The notes beneath the pieces were generated by a model, which was not told the origin of the DNA, did no database searches, and saw only the letters and a list, made by a program, of their open reading frames with translations. The translations under genes were made by a program, and so were the position numbers. From Quillaja saponaria (Eukaryota > Streptophyta > Magnoliopsida > Fabales > Quillajaceae): a stretch of DNA of 64,000 nt. The stretch lies in assembly GCA_029379385.1 (NCBI GenBank), contig CM055606.1, positions 17,943,142 to 18,007,141 of the forward strand, given 5' to 3'. Below, in pieces: positions 1-11,421 of this stretch. Within the stretch, counting starts at the first letter, position 1, and each line of letters begins with the position of its first letter.

Positions 1-1713
1 TATGATTGCGATTACGGGGCTTTTGCTTCATCAATAAGTATAATGGTCCAAATAAATAATGATCTGCACGCATTTCGAATGTATCCCACATGTGAAATCG
101 AGAAAAATGGGATTAGAACTTTTCCTCCAATGTGGGCATGGCTATGGGCGATGGAGACAATATGTATGTATCACACTCAAAACACATCTTCTATTTATTC
201 AATCTTGTGTCTATTTTGTTTGAGCATGCATGCAAAACATTGTATATACTGTATATATGTGCATGTTTTGACTTGAAGAACATGAACATACATAGCTTTT
301 CTTTTCTGTTGTAAAAGTCATGCAAAAATTTGTTTGCATCATTGCCTGCGCAAGACCGCAAAGAAATTACTCTTGCTAGTTAGCTTTTCGATCATTGTCA
401 AGTAGTTGTCAATTTATTTATCCAATCACATTCATAATTTTCTTTGCATGAATAAAGAGAAACGTGATTGGTGAGGCAATTTTACACGTATATATATATA
501 TGTCTTTATAGTATTATAGTATCTCATAGATTAGTATTTTTATTGGGTTTAAGTTTCTAAAACAAATTATATCATTGGAATATTATAAAATATTTTTATG
601 TCTCAAACTTGTTAGCTTTTTAATTATGGATTATAAAATATAGATTTCGATTTGAACATGAGAACGAGTGAAGATTCATGCATACTAAGGTTGCACAAGG
701 TAACAATATCATTCTTTGTACAAATAAATATTATCGTTCTTTATTTTGTCTAATATTAAATATTATGTATGATACTACATTACATAACTGACAAAAAAGT
801 ATAGTACTTCATATTCAATAAGACAAATAGTATTACTCAATACTTCTATAACGCATTTCAACCGAAAGTAACTGTCAATCCATCAAAAGGTGAAACTAGC
901 ATAAAATAATAATTAAATTGATTAAGGCTTCGTTTGGATTGGAGGCTGGGATGTACGTCCAGCATCTACGGCCACCTGAGACGCTTGGGCCGTGGACAAA
1001 GTGCTGTTTGACAAGCCACTGTAGGCTTTCCAAGCATCCAGGTTGCGGCTCCACCAATTTTTTTATTTTTTTTATGTTCTAAGAAATGGGATCGTTTGAG
1101 GTCTAATGGTGAAATTTTCAATTTTTTTATAACTAAATAAATGAATATTTTTTTAGTATTTTACACATAAATTTATTTTTTTTACAATGACCATAAACCA
1201 CATCTTTCGAATAACTTAAATTTATACTAAAAATACAGTGAAACAAAGAAAATAATCATCTATATGTCGTTTACAATCCAAATGCACCTAATCCATTGAA
1301 AGAACTAGAAGACATTATTTAACTCACTTTAAGAATCTAATCACACTAATGCTAACCACTCTTTCAGGTTATTGATTTATTTATATATTTATATTGTTGG
1401 AGAAGGCCATGCAATTTATTGTGCTTGAGATTTTATTATTTAATTCTAGAAAGGGCCACACTTGAGTTGAGGCCCCTCCGACCAACCTTGTCTTATTTTC
1501 CCTTGTGCCATGACCCTTAGGCCTTAGAACATGGAGGAAATTATGGCAGTCTTCCCCACTCCCCCCTCTCAAGCACACGCATCACAAACGCCTTAAAAGC
1601 CCTCGCAAACGCCATTGTTGGAAAAAAATACTTTGTTTCTCTTAATTATCATCCTTTTCACTATTTTGATTAAACACACAAATTTTTCCTATCTTCAATA
1701 GCTTTTCAGAGAG
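1..1713. other. Intergenic DNA upstream of the DUF1677 gene
   Basis: AT-rich non-coding DNA. The short open frames at the left edge have no recognisable domain and no coding character. The only structured item is the MITE at 926-1288. The last 150 bases before the DUF1677 start form its presumed promoter and 5' leader; I see no convincing TATA box there. Confidence 0.6.
926..1288. mobile_element. Tourist-like (PIF/Harbinger) MITE, about 363 bp
   Basis: The left end begins GGCTTCGTTTGGATTG and the right end, read on the minus strand, begins GGTGCATTTGGATTGT, giving imperfect terminal inverted repeats of about 16 bp. Both ends are flanked by TAA (923-925 and 1289-1291), the TWA target duplication expected for PIF/Harbinger elements. 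The interior has no open reading frame, so it is non-autonomous. The GG...TTTGGATT terminus resembles known Tourist termini. Family assignment is inferred from ends and target site only. Confidence 0.72.
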
Positions 1714-2064
1714 ATGGAGATTGAATCAGTCAAGTGTGAGTGTTGTGGGCTAAAAGAGGATTGCACCCAAGATTATACTAGAGAAGTCAAGGCCAAATTT
1801 GATGGAAAATGGTTATGTGGGTTGTGTTCAGAAGCAGTCAATGATGAAGTTAGCAGAGGAAAAAATCCATTTGGAATGGAAGAAGCTGTGAAGGCTCACA
1901 TGTCATTTTGTCGTAAATCCAAATCGAATCCGGCGGTTCGTGTATCCGATGGCATGAGGCAGATGCTGAGAAGAAGGTCAGGGGATTCGTCTTCATCAAA
2001 GAAATTTACAAGGTCATCTAGCACTTCGCTAGTGGGGGATTCATCGTCTTTCACATTGTACTGA
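1714..2064 (+). CDS. DUF1677 family protein (116 aa)
   Basis: A small plant-specific protein of unknown biochemical role, intronless. The N-terminus carries the family's Cys-rich signature: Cys8, Cys10, Cys11 and Cys17, then Cys35 and Cys38 in a WLCGLCSEAVNDE block, followed by FGMEEAVKAHMSFC. This suggests a small metal-binding fold, but that is inference. The C-terminal third is basic and Ser-rich and probably disordered. Length fits the family (about 100-150 aa). The ATG at 1714 directly precedes the conserved MEIESVKCECCGL start. By recalled gene order it corresponds to Arabidopsis At4g14819/At3g22540. Codon use is ordinary and no lesion is seen. Confidence 0.9.
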   Translation: MEIESVKCECCGLKEDCTQDYTREVKAKFDGKWLCGLCSEAVNDEVSRGKNPFGMEEAVKAHMSFCRKSKSNPAVRVSDGMRQMLRRRSGDSSSSKKFTRSSSTSLVGDSSSFTLY

Positions 2065-4486
2065 TGGAAACAGAGGAAGTAGAAACAAAGGAAGTGGAAA
2101 CAGAGCCGGGGGGGTGGCTCTGTTTTTGTTGGAACAAAATTTTAGAGGTATCCGTTTATGGCTAAGTTGCTAATATTGTCTTGTACAGAGGATTTTCTTT
2201 CAAACGGAGGCTCTCTTTTTTTTCCTTTTTCTTTTTCCTGGCTTTGCTTTTTCTTAACAACTGAACTTACGAACTCTGTCTCTGCTATTTTCACCCCCTT
2301 CTTGGCTACATAGACATATTTTTCAAGAACAAAAAATCCCACCTTTATATAGATATACAACAGATAAAATAATTCATTCATAGCAAAGTGGAAGCATCTA
2401 AGGATATCTAAAAGAGAATTTCCAGTTAATTTTGTTTTATAGATAATATTATTCTTTGATTTGGACATACATCCTCCCTGACATTAGAAAAGAAGTTGCA
2501 CAACTTATTCTCATAAGAAGAAAATCAATAGTGCGTAGTGTTTGTCCCAAGTACTAGTTTGCTTCGCATACACTACCCAACTAAATTGGTTCATATCTTA
2601 TTGTAAAAGAAAATATCAATTCTCGCGCAAATAGCAGTGTTGTATATAATGATAAATTTTTGTGTATTTGACAATATATATTATGTTATTCTCACTAGTA
2701 AACATCAATTATATTTACTTTCTGATAAAGTTATGTATGACAATCTATTTGAAAATAATAATTCTAGGTGATAAAGTTTTACCATCACTTTGTGTGATAG
2801 TTTCTTTTAGAAGTGGTGAAAACACTAATTCCTTTGCCACTAAACATGCTTTTTATGGGGATCATCAAGGTACTTAATTGTGAAGCAAAGTTTGGTCAAC
2901 ACTATCAAATCATCATTGCTTTGGCATGTGAATAAGCTCTTTCGGGCGCATAATCTAAAATTGGATTCTTGAAGTTTTTGTGTGGCAAGCAAAACAAAAT
3001 GCTTTTGATTTCCCACATGGAACAAATGGGTATAAAACAACTTTAAAACTTGAGATATTGCTTGTCCTTTGAGGGAGTTTGAGCATAAATTTAGTGCAAA
3101 AACCATCAATGAGTGAATTACAAGTTCTATGTGGAATTGTATGTAAGATGCAAAGTCAATGGATAGTTAGCAAATGCAGGTCCCCCACCTTCAAGTAGGA
3201 GCTACCATCGTTTTTTTTTATGGAAACTAGTTGCATCTCAAGGAAAATTCATTCTAGTGTCTATATCACTCTAGTGTACTGTGTTAAAACTAAAACTAAG
3301 TAAAATGTTTTGTACCAAAAAAAATATATATATATATATATCCTAGTAAAATGCATACAAGTAGGTAGTTAATGTCAAGAGATTCTCCTTTTTTTTTAAA
3401 AAGAAAAGAAAAGAAAAGAATAATTATCTAATTTTCTGAAATTAGAAATCACAAATTTAGGGCTATGAATCTATTTTAAAATTTTCATTTCTAAGAATAT
3501 AAAACCAACATAGCTTTTCGTTGATTTTATTTAAATTTATTCTTATATGTAGTTAATATGTAAATTGTTAGGAATTTAGTTGATGTACTTACTACCTATT
3601 CTTACTTACAATTAACTTTTAAATAGTCATAATTTTCTTATTTTCTTTATGTATTTTTATGGATAATTAACATATGTAAATAGTGAAGAGATGAGACGAT
3701 TTTCATCTTATTTATAATTAACTTGTAAATAGTCCCAATTCCTATTGATTTGATTTAAATTTACTCTTATATATAGTTAATATGAAAATCGTCATCATTT
3801 TAAATTTATATTGTTAGATGATTTACTTACTAATTATTTTATTTGTAGTTAACTTAAAAATCGTCACCATTTTTTTTTTTATAATTTGTTTAAATTTTCT
3901 CTTATATTTAATTATCATTTAAAGTATCAAGAAATTACACTCTATGTTTGTATTTCACTAATAAATGACCATCATAATTTTAACGAATTTGATTTAAATT
4001 TACTTGTTATTCGTCAGGAGTTTAGACAATTTACTTATTCACGATTCTTATTTACAAATTAATTTTTAAATTGTTACAGATTTGTCCATATTTTTAAAAT
4101 AAATACCTATATGTGATTACTATATAAATCTTCAAGATATTAAACAATTGAATTGATTTTTTTTAATGGATTTATTCAAATTTTCATATAAATGATAAAA
4201 CTCGATTTGTTTACTTTGTAAAAAATGTAACACCCCATTCAAAGGGCATGACTATCTCAGTCATTTTGAGAAACTAGTCAAAATGTTACTTACACTTACC
4301 ACCTCTCCTACACGAGTCCCACTTGATCAGGCCAAATATGACCGTTGGGATTCAAATTTCAAAACCCATATCTTTCTCACCAAGCAAGGTTTGTAAAATC
4401 CATACGGTCCAAGGAAACAAATATACCAGCTACAAAATGAATCAAGAAGCATTTTCCCATTGACCCCAAGCACAACCACCACCGCC
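2065..4486. other. AT-rich intergenic region
   Basis: No gene supported. Contains a TA microsatellite near 3324-3341 and a long tract (about 3420-4200) in which related phrases recur, such as ATTTAAATTTA plus CTTATAT and TTAATATG, which looks like diverged low-complexity duplication. The last 250 bases are less AT-rich and form the promoter and leader of the next gene. Confidence 0.5.
3324..3341. repeat. TA dinucleotide microsatellite
   Basis: Uninterrupted run of alternating A and T, directly visible. Confidence 0.9.
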
Positions 4487-5608
4487 ATGGAGGAAGATCG
4501 ATCGGAAAACCGAGACAGGTGCTACTATCCAGGTTGCCGAAAAGATGCCAATTGTAACTGCGAGATTTGTTTGGCCAGTATCAATGCCACCCTTGAACTC
4601 ATGCCCATTCGAGTCCAGAAAAGCTCCCTCACTAAGCTCTCTTCTTTGAGACCGAACGTCAAGAGCACTCCGATTTCCTTTGATGCTTCGATTTTATCGA
4701 CACCCAGATCGAGTTCTTGTCCAATACGATCCTCCCCTATTCTTAAATCCACTGCTAGGTTTAGCGTAAGGCAGAAGAATGAGAGGACGAAGAAAAAAAT
4801 TGGATTTTTGGGGAAATTTCTTGAGATTGGTATTGGGTTTGAGCTTGATATTGTCTGCAGTTTCTGGGATTTTCCGACCTGTTCTGACATCGGATGTGAT
4901 AAAAAGTGTTGGCGAGAAATCTTGGGTAGTGCAAGATTTGAACGGGAAGTTGAGGTTCTTACAGAAAACGTTGCAGGGTATTGTTGATGGGAAGGTTTCA
5001 AATTGCAGGTATGGTAATTCTGTGTGGGCAATCAAGAAGGTATAACTATTAATTTCTTTTTCTTAAATCTCAGTTTTGATTGAAAATTCTGACCCTTGAC
5101 TTGAGGAAGATGAAACTGACTAGGAGAAATCTATTTTTGCAATTTAGGATGGTTTGCTATTAAATTCACGCTGTACATTGTACAAATCAGCAACAGAGGA
5201 GGTGAGCATATGGGGTTGGCCTCTGCAAACTGCAGGCTTGCTTACAACTGGATTTTCTTGTCGATCATTCAATATATTATCTGGCAGAGTCACTGAGGTA
5301 ATCTCACTATGATCCATGTCTTTAAGGAAAACAAAAATTCGCACATGTTGTAATGAAATTTCTTAAACTGAATTTCTGTATCTGGTTTTCCTTGGGTAGA
5401 AAAGTGGCCAGATGGACAAGTTGGTTATGTGATTAGAAAGGCAAATACCTCGTGGGTGCATCAGAAGTGGGATGCTTCAGTTGTGCAATTAGACGCCAAT
5501 ACGTGGATTATTGAGTACCAGAGAAGCTCAATTTTGGATAATTCGAGATTGTATTCAGCAGCTATACAGTTCATGAAGCATAGGATTTCAAGAATGGCGA
5601 AAGGGTGA
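4487..5608 (+). pseudogene. Unknown plant membrane protein gene, three exons, frameshifted in exon 1
   Basis: Exons: 4487-5039, 5148-5297 (phase 0), 5405-5608, with GT-AG introns. The ATG at 4487 has a strong context (GCCATGG). The N-terminus has a Cys cluster at residues 12-28 (CX4CX5CXCX2C) that looks like a zinc knuckle, then a Ser/Pro/Lys-rich linker, one transmembrane segment (NFLRLVLGLSLILSAVSGIF) and a conserved-looking C-terminal domain ending in MAKG. The Cys cluster and the membrane segment are in different frames: the A7 run at 4790-4796 carries one base too many (or lacks two). Without that base the gene would encode about 301 aa. The rest is intact and correctly spliced in phase, so a homopolymer sequencing error or a very young null allele is as likely as true decay. 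I do not recognise the family. Confidence 0.7.
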
Positions 5609-6918
5609 AACAAGATTTCTGGCTCTACTCTGCTTTTGAAAAGGATAACCAGTATAGTGTATTCACAGATTATGGTATCAAAATCCCAATCTAATAGCTG
5701 TAAGCAATGTGCTTCATTTAATAATAGGCGTTAGCAGATACCCATCTCTCATTTCTTGTGAGAAGTCTTCTCTTTCTCTCTTTAGGAAGTTATAGTTTTC
5801 GGATATGTAATTGTATATGATGACTTGTTACTTGACAATGCAATTTGTTCCTCATTACTCAGTTCAATATATGTATAGAACAAGTGAATTCACATATGGT
5901 GACCAATATTTCAGAAATACAGCACAGTTGGTTTTCTGGAATATGAAAATAATAGTACAGTTAAGGTTGAATGCTCAGTTTTTACTTTTAACCTAACATT
6001 CAATTACATTATAGAGATAACAAGACATTCTTGTTTACATGTAAAACCCTAACCCTTCCTTAAACTTTCCCCAAAATAATCCTTCATAGTATTCAGAGCC
6101 CCAGACTAGACCTGATTTTGGCTAGGCTCCTGAGCCCTATGACGTCTCCTGAACTCTTCTGGTCTTGGTAGTTTTGTTTGCTTGGCTGATTAACCAGACA
6201 GGGAGAGAGAGAGAAAATAAAGGAGGGTCTGAAAAAAAATGTTTTATTGATCATTAAAAATAAACGGGGACAACTAGTAACGCCAAATTTGTCCAAGAAG
6301 AGCTGGATTAATTTGTCAAGCCTCATTACGTTCAATATAAACATTTTCAACCAAATTGGACTCGGCATATAAGATGTCATGTTTTAATTAATGAAAGAAT
6401 CAATCACCAAAATCTTTGCAAGAACATAGACCGTCATTGTAATGGTGAAATCTAGTTCTATCTGTTAGATCCCAAAATGATGGATCTAAGGATTGAAATG
6501 GAGATAGGCTTATGGTGATGGCGAGATGGTGATGTTGGTTTGAGCAAGGCTGTATGAGCTGATCCCTGTAAAAATAAGATAATATAAGAGGACGGAGATT
6601 TTTCCCGAAAATCCTCCAATGATAAAGTCAGAACTCACTCAATAATATATAATATGAGTAGAAAAAAGGTTCTCCCCTTACTTGTTAATCTTGGATCACT
6701 ATATATAGCTGTAGAATGGGCAGTTATGTTTTTCCATTATGATCTGAAACGGCCACCAATTATTTAGTATCACGAACGGTCATAACGGTTATTGTATTAT
6801 TTAAATTATATTTAAGTCAGACCATTTATATTGGTCTATTACATATGTGTGACATAACATACCACGTGGCCTTTTGCCATTAGAGGAATTCTTTCCTGTA
6901 TTAACACTATACAACAAT
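5609..6918. other. Intergenic DNA between two convergent genes
   Basis: The first 200 bases are the likely 3' UTR of the preceding gene. About 6460-6890 has a different texture, beginning TGTTAGATCCCAAAATGATG and including TATATATAGC. It lies just beyond the broken 3' end of the PPR pseudogene and could be a transposon remnant, but I see no matching second terminus. No gene supported. Confidence 0.45.
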
Positions 6919-9870
6919 CTATCTCTGATACACCTTTGATACCAACTTCATAAAGTTATGGCAGTCCTCACGAATTCTAAGATTTGTAACTATGCGAATG
7001 CTGGACCCTATGCTTCCACTGATTAGTCCATAGCAAAGTGCCAACTTCTCACTATGCCAAAGTACCAATTCCTTCTTTTCATCCTCTTCTACATCAACCA
7101 AGATGACTGAGGTATTCGGAGTATAACCAACCAGCTTCAATTGACTAACTACCTCCTCTAACTTCTCGTATATTTTTTCAGCTTGTTTATGATATCTATC
7201 TGCAGTTAAAAACTCGTGTATCTCATTGTTCAATTCTATTCTACTGCATCCCTTCCCCTTAGAAATACCTTTGTTTCTCATTAATTTTCTCATACGTTGA
7301 ACATCCTCCCATCAATATATGTTTGATAAGACTCTAAGGGCTCCATCATGATCCCTCCAGCTAGAGAATTCTCTTGGCATCAAATTCTCCCAATTCAACC
7401 TCACCATGAACTAGACTAGAAGCCATCAATGATCCCCAGATGACAACATTGGGTGCTAATGGCATTGTCTCAATAAGCTCAAGAGCTTCTCGAGATTGGC
7501 ACGGCAATAGAGGTCGACCATGCAGCCATAGTGCTTATGTTTGGGAGTAATTCCATGCTTACTAGTCATTGATGAAGAGATTTTTTTCCCCTCCTCAACC
7601 AATCCTGCATGGCTACAAGCATAAAGCACGCCACAAATGTAACCTCATTGGGCTCAATATTTTTCTCTTTCATCTTGCAGAAGAATCCTATCGCATTATT
7701 AGCATCCCCATGCATGGCAAACGCGTTGATCATACTGGACCAAGATACCACATTTGTTCTTGGCATATTTTCCAAATACCTCTCTTGCACCAGCCAAACT
7801 CCCACATTTGGCATACATATCAATTAAGGCATTGTTGACAGATAAAGCTCCTACAAACCCATTATTAATTACAAATCTATGGATCCATTTGGCATGATCT
7901 AGTGCACCAAGATGAGCACAAGCTGAGATAACACTCAACAAGGTGATTTGATCAGGCACTATTGCTAGATGTTGCATTTCATTGAACAATTTAAGAGCCT
8001 CCTGAGGCTGATCACTCTCAGCATAACCAGATATCATTGCACTCCAGCAAACCAAGTCATTCTCAATCATTTGGTTGAATATGAAGCGAGCATCTTCAAC
8101 CTTTCCAAGTTTTGAATACCATCAAAACATTGCAGTTGAAACAACCAAGTTTTTGGATGAAATTTGATCATATATTTGTTGAGCCAAATCCACGGCACCA
8201 CAGCTCAGGTACATGTTCACAATAGAACTCTGTAAATGAGCGTGAATTGCAATATTATTCTCCATAATGAACTGATGAACTGCTCTACCATAGCTTATAT
8301 TTTTTGGCACGACCACAAGCAGAAAGTATTGTACAAAGAACAATCGGATCTGCCTCCGCACCAGACCTCTTCATTTCTTCAAAGAGCACCAATACATCAT
8401 CAAAAAGACCACTCTGGCAATACCTGTTAGCACATATCAGCAAATAATAAATTCAATGTTCAAGAGCTTGTACAGCAAAAGATATTAGAATGGCAATTAT
8501 TTTCCATTTTTTTGAAGTACGACATTTATCCGGAACACAAAACCACAAATTCTACAAGTGATTACTTTTGATCCACAATAAACCAGGAAAACCAAGCTTT
8601 AATCTCAGTACATCATGTCTTTTTTAAGTTTTAAGTTTCTAAGAACTACTTAAAGAACGTGACAGCAGATTTGATAATCCTTGAAATGATAAGCATATTT
8701 TCTATTCACAATAAGGACAAGGTAAATAAAAGGCGATGCAGCGGTGTAGGTAGAGATGGTAGACTCACATATTAGAGAGTCTCAACAAGACCCAATTTGT
8801 TCTTAGGCTTAAGAGCCTCTCTTCCTTTTTTCTCCATATTCTTTTCAAGGAATGGCATTTTACATAGACTCTATTACTGATTTCCATTCTATGAAACTTC
8901 CCTTTTGCTAACAGAAATATAAAAGATGTACATTTAGAATAAGCTTTATGATAATATTAAGTGCAGTTTTAAATAATTTACAACCACTAGCAATCATCAC
9001 CATCTTTGTGGAAACATACATTTTCCCTTCATCACTGGATGCTCTTTCGATTAATTCAAGGATAGAACGGGCTGTAGAGGAAAAGTACTAGCAACTCTAT
9101 GAGTATACTATATTTCCTGCGAGAAAATAATAAAAATGGATAAAAGAGAAGCAGATAGGGGGAAAGGAAGAAAAGAAAAGAAATAAGACCCAATAAATCT
9201 CAAATGCATTGGATACAAATCTAGTGAGTTGCAGGGAAATTTAAGAATTTAATTAATATCAATGGAAAAGTAGTCATAATCTTACCCGTCAAGCATAACA
9301 TTCCATGTAACAACATCCTATTGAGACATCTTATCAAACATCAACCATGCCTTCACTATCTGTCCATGTGCTATGTACATGCCAACTAATGCTGTCTGAA
9401 TAAATGGATCTGAATCAAAACCCATCTTTAATGAAAACCCGTGAATCTCCAGCCCCTCATTAAAAGCAGAAACTCTTGAAACCGCCTTCAATAATGGTGG
9501 CAAGCTAAACCTGTTCACATTCAAGCCCTCCCTTCTCATCTTCTCATATACTAAAAGAGTCTTCTCAGGTTTGGTACCACACGACAATTCATGCAAAAAT
9601 TTATTCCACAGATGGGTCTCAGGATTTTGGATTTGGTTGAAGATAGAGTACATAGTTGAGGCTGGGGGATAGGGTGCAAGAAGAGATGAAAAGTTTAAGA
9701 AGGAGAGAGTCGGAGTTATCAAGGTTGGAGTGGATGATTTGGGCATGGACCTCTTTAAGTTGGGTAAGAGTGGTAGGGGATGTGAGGGCTGTGAATAAGG
9801 TAGTTATGAGGTTTGGATTTGAGTTTGGGTGTGGAGGACAGGTTAAGGTGGTCTGGATAAGGCTGTACAT
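6919..9870 (-). pseudogene. DYW-type pentatricopeptide repeat (PPR) pseudogene
   Basis: Reads from 9870 down to 6919. Fragments in changing frames together recover a PLS/E/DYW-class PPR protein, a family that acts in organellar RNA editing. Recognisable blocks include GLEIHGFSLKMG, NNALIDMYAKCGSL, NVVSWSSMINAFAMHG and LVLWHSEKLALCYGL. Lesions: frameshift near 9650; in-frame TAG at 9318-9320; extra T in the run 8300-8305; TGA at 8122-8124; extra T at 7768-7771; a lost base near 7640; several stops around 7350-7400; and a stop at 6919 that removes the terminal DYW box. An 862-bp intron (8424-9285) with consensus ends (GGTAAG...CTAACAG) keeps the phase. The best match from memory is Arabidopsis At4g14820. 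Inactivation is clear. Confidence 0.9.
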
Positions 9871-10998
9871 GGTCCTTGTTAGGTGAGAATGAAGGGAACA
9901 TAGTGGAGTCAGATGCTCTATATCTCTCTTACACCACATGGACAATAACGAGGGAAGTTCAACGTTGGAACCAAAGAAATGTAAGGAAGCACATAGAGGT
10001 CTGGATTCCATAGCAATCATGATCTTATGAGTGTTTGACTATCACACTATTGGCCACCTAAGAACTATCATATTCTACTGCAAATTTCAAACGAGAAACA
10101 ATATGATTCAGTTTGACAAGGTATCAACAATTCCAGCGTGAGTACGAACAACACACATCAAACACAATCATATCCATAATGAGTAGTATTAATCAATATG
10201 CAGAGAAGTAAATAACTCAGAGACAGCTACATAGATTAATTAGATGGAATTGAGTTCAGTTAATTCTGTAGATACCTCTGATCAACTAGGATTCATTATA
10301 TGATACCAAATTACCAATGTACCATGTCAATGTAAACCAATTATATGCTTAATCTATATTAATATTAAACTATTTCCATATTCCTCAATGTAATGACTTC
10401 GCAGTGCCCATCCAATCGCCCCATAATTAACTTACGAGTTAAGAATTGATAATAACTACAAAAACAGAGGATATTATAACAAAAACTCCAATGGTTAGTA
10501 ATAATACTGATACACATATACAAATGAGACTTCTCTAAATAATCTTCATTTCTTTATTCTGAATGAAGTAAGGGTAATTGTTTTTTTGCACGATGAATGA
10601 TTTGTCATTACTATTATCTTATAGAAACACAGTCCCGAGAATTCATTGAAATCTATCTAGACACATATACTCGCAAACTTTGAAATCAAATTGTCAAAAT
10701 TAATGCTCTATTATGTTTGTTAAGAAGCCAAAGTAATTCAAAATTCTCTTCCAAAAAGATAAGCCTGTTATTTGGTAAACACAAAAGCCCAGAAGACAGT
10801 GAATTCCGCTTCCAAAATCAAGGCTTCTCATCAAATGATAATTAATTATAGAAACTCCAAAGCATGCATTAACAACGTCGCCCATTGACACTACTTCTAC
10901 TACACCCACTACCAAAAATTCACTGCACTCTTCCATTAATATAAAAAAGTGTGAGGAAGTAGTCAGTCAAGACGACATTCAAGCTCATAATCCTTCAA
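9871..10998. other. Non-coding interval upstream of the PPR pseudogene
   Basis: No domain or coding signature on either strand. The open frame at 10700-10936 (-) has no recognisable motif. The region presumably contains the old promoter of the PPR gene and the 3' flank of the possible small gene at 10999. Confidence 0.45.
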
Positions 10999-11205
10999 CT
11001 ACAGAGTCTCAATTGGAGAATAACCATAAGATGATGATCGACCTAAAGCTTGTAGTGCTAGGACACACTTGCCTCCCGCTGAAGAATCAAAATTTTCTTC
11101 CTTCCGTCCCACCCAGAAGATCGAAGAGCTTGCAACCGAAATCACTCGACTGAGTGAGGGAGTGAGTGTACGACAATACGAGTATGTCCGCGCGGCGCTG
11201 TTCAC
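10999..11205 (-). CDS. Possible small protein (68 aa), divergent from the next gene
   Basis: A 68-residue open frame starting MNSAARTYSYCRTLTPSLSR, rich in Ser, Arg and Ala without acidic residues at the start, as in mitochondrial presequences. The ORF is single-exon as read. It sits head to head with the gene at 11422, 216 bp away, with a site II element (TGGGCC on the minus strand, 11246-11251) between them, a motif common in promoters of plant housekeeping and mitochondrial genes. A TATA-like stretch at 11223-11230 would put the start of transcription inside the ORF, which argues against this ATG. I do not recognise the protein. It may be a first exon or just transcribed leader. Confidence 0.3.
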   Translation of the reverse strand: MNSAARTYSYCRTLTPSLSRVISVASSSIFWVGRKEENFDSSAGGKCVLALQALGRSSSYGYSPIETL

Positions 11206-11245
11206 TCAGACAAGACAATAATTTATATAGGGAAGTGTCGGGCTA

Positions 11246-11251
11246 GGCCCA
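11246..11251 (-). promoter_or_regulatory. Site II (TGGGCC) element in a divergent promoter
   Basis: GGCCCA on the plus strand in the short gap between two divergent starts (11205 and 11422). TGGGCC/Y is the TCP-bound site II motif. One copy only, so this is suggestive. Confidence 0.35.
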
Positions 11252-11421
11252 TCATAATTTAATATTTTATAATTAAAAATAAAATATATAGAAAAAATGA
11301 AATAATTTTAAATTTTATTTTACAGCTTTTCTCCTGCTGACAGACTGACAATTATTTGAAGCTAAGCTCGGTTTCGAGATTCATCTGGGAGTTCTTGCCG
11401 TGAGATTTCCAATTCCATACA

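Noticed and set aside
6093..6380. 95-codon open frame on the minus strand
   Set aside because: No domain, no homology pattern; lies in 3' flank sequence.
6919..6960. TTGGTATCAAAGG-like sequence on the minus strand, resembling a retrotransposon tRNA-Met primer binding site
   Set aside because: It is the codons for KLVSKVYQR at the end of the DYW domain remnant; no LTR flanks it.
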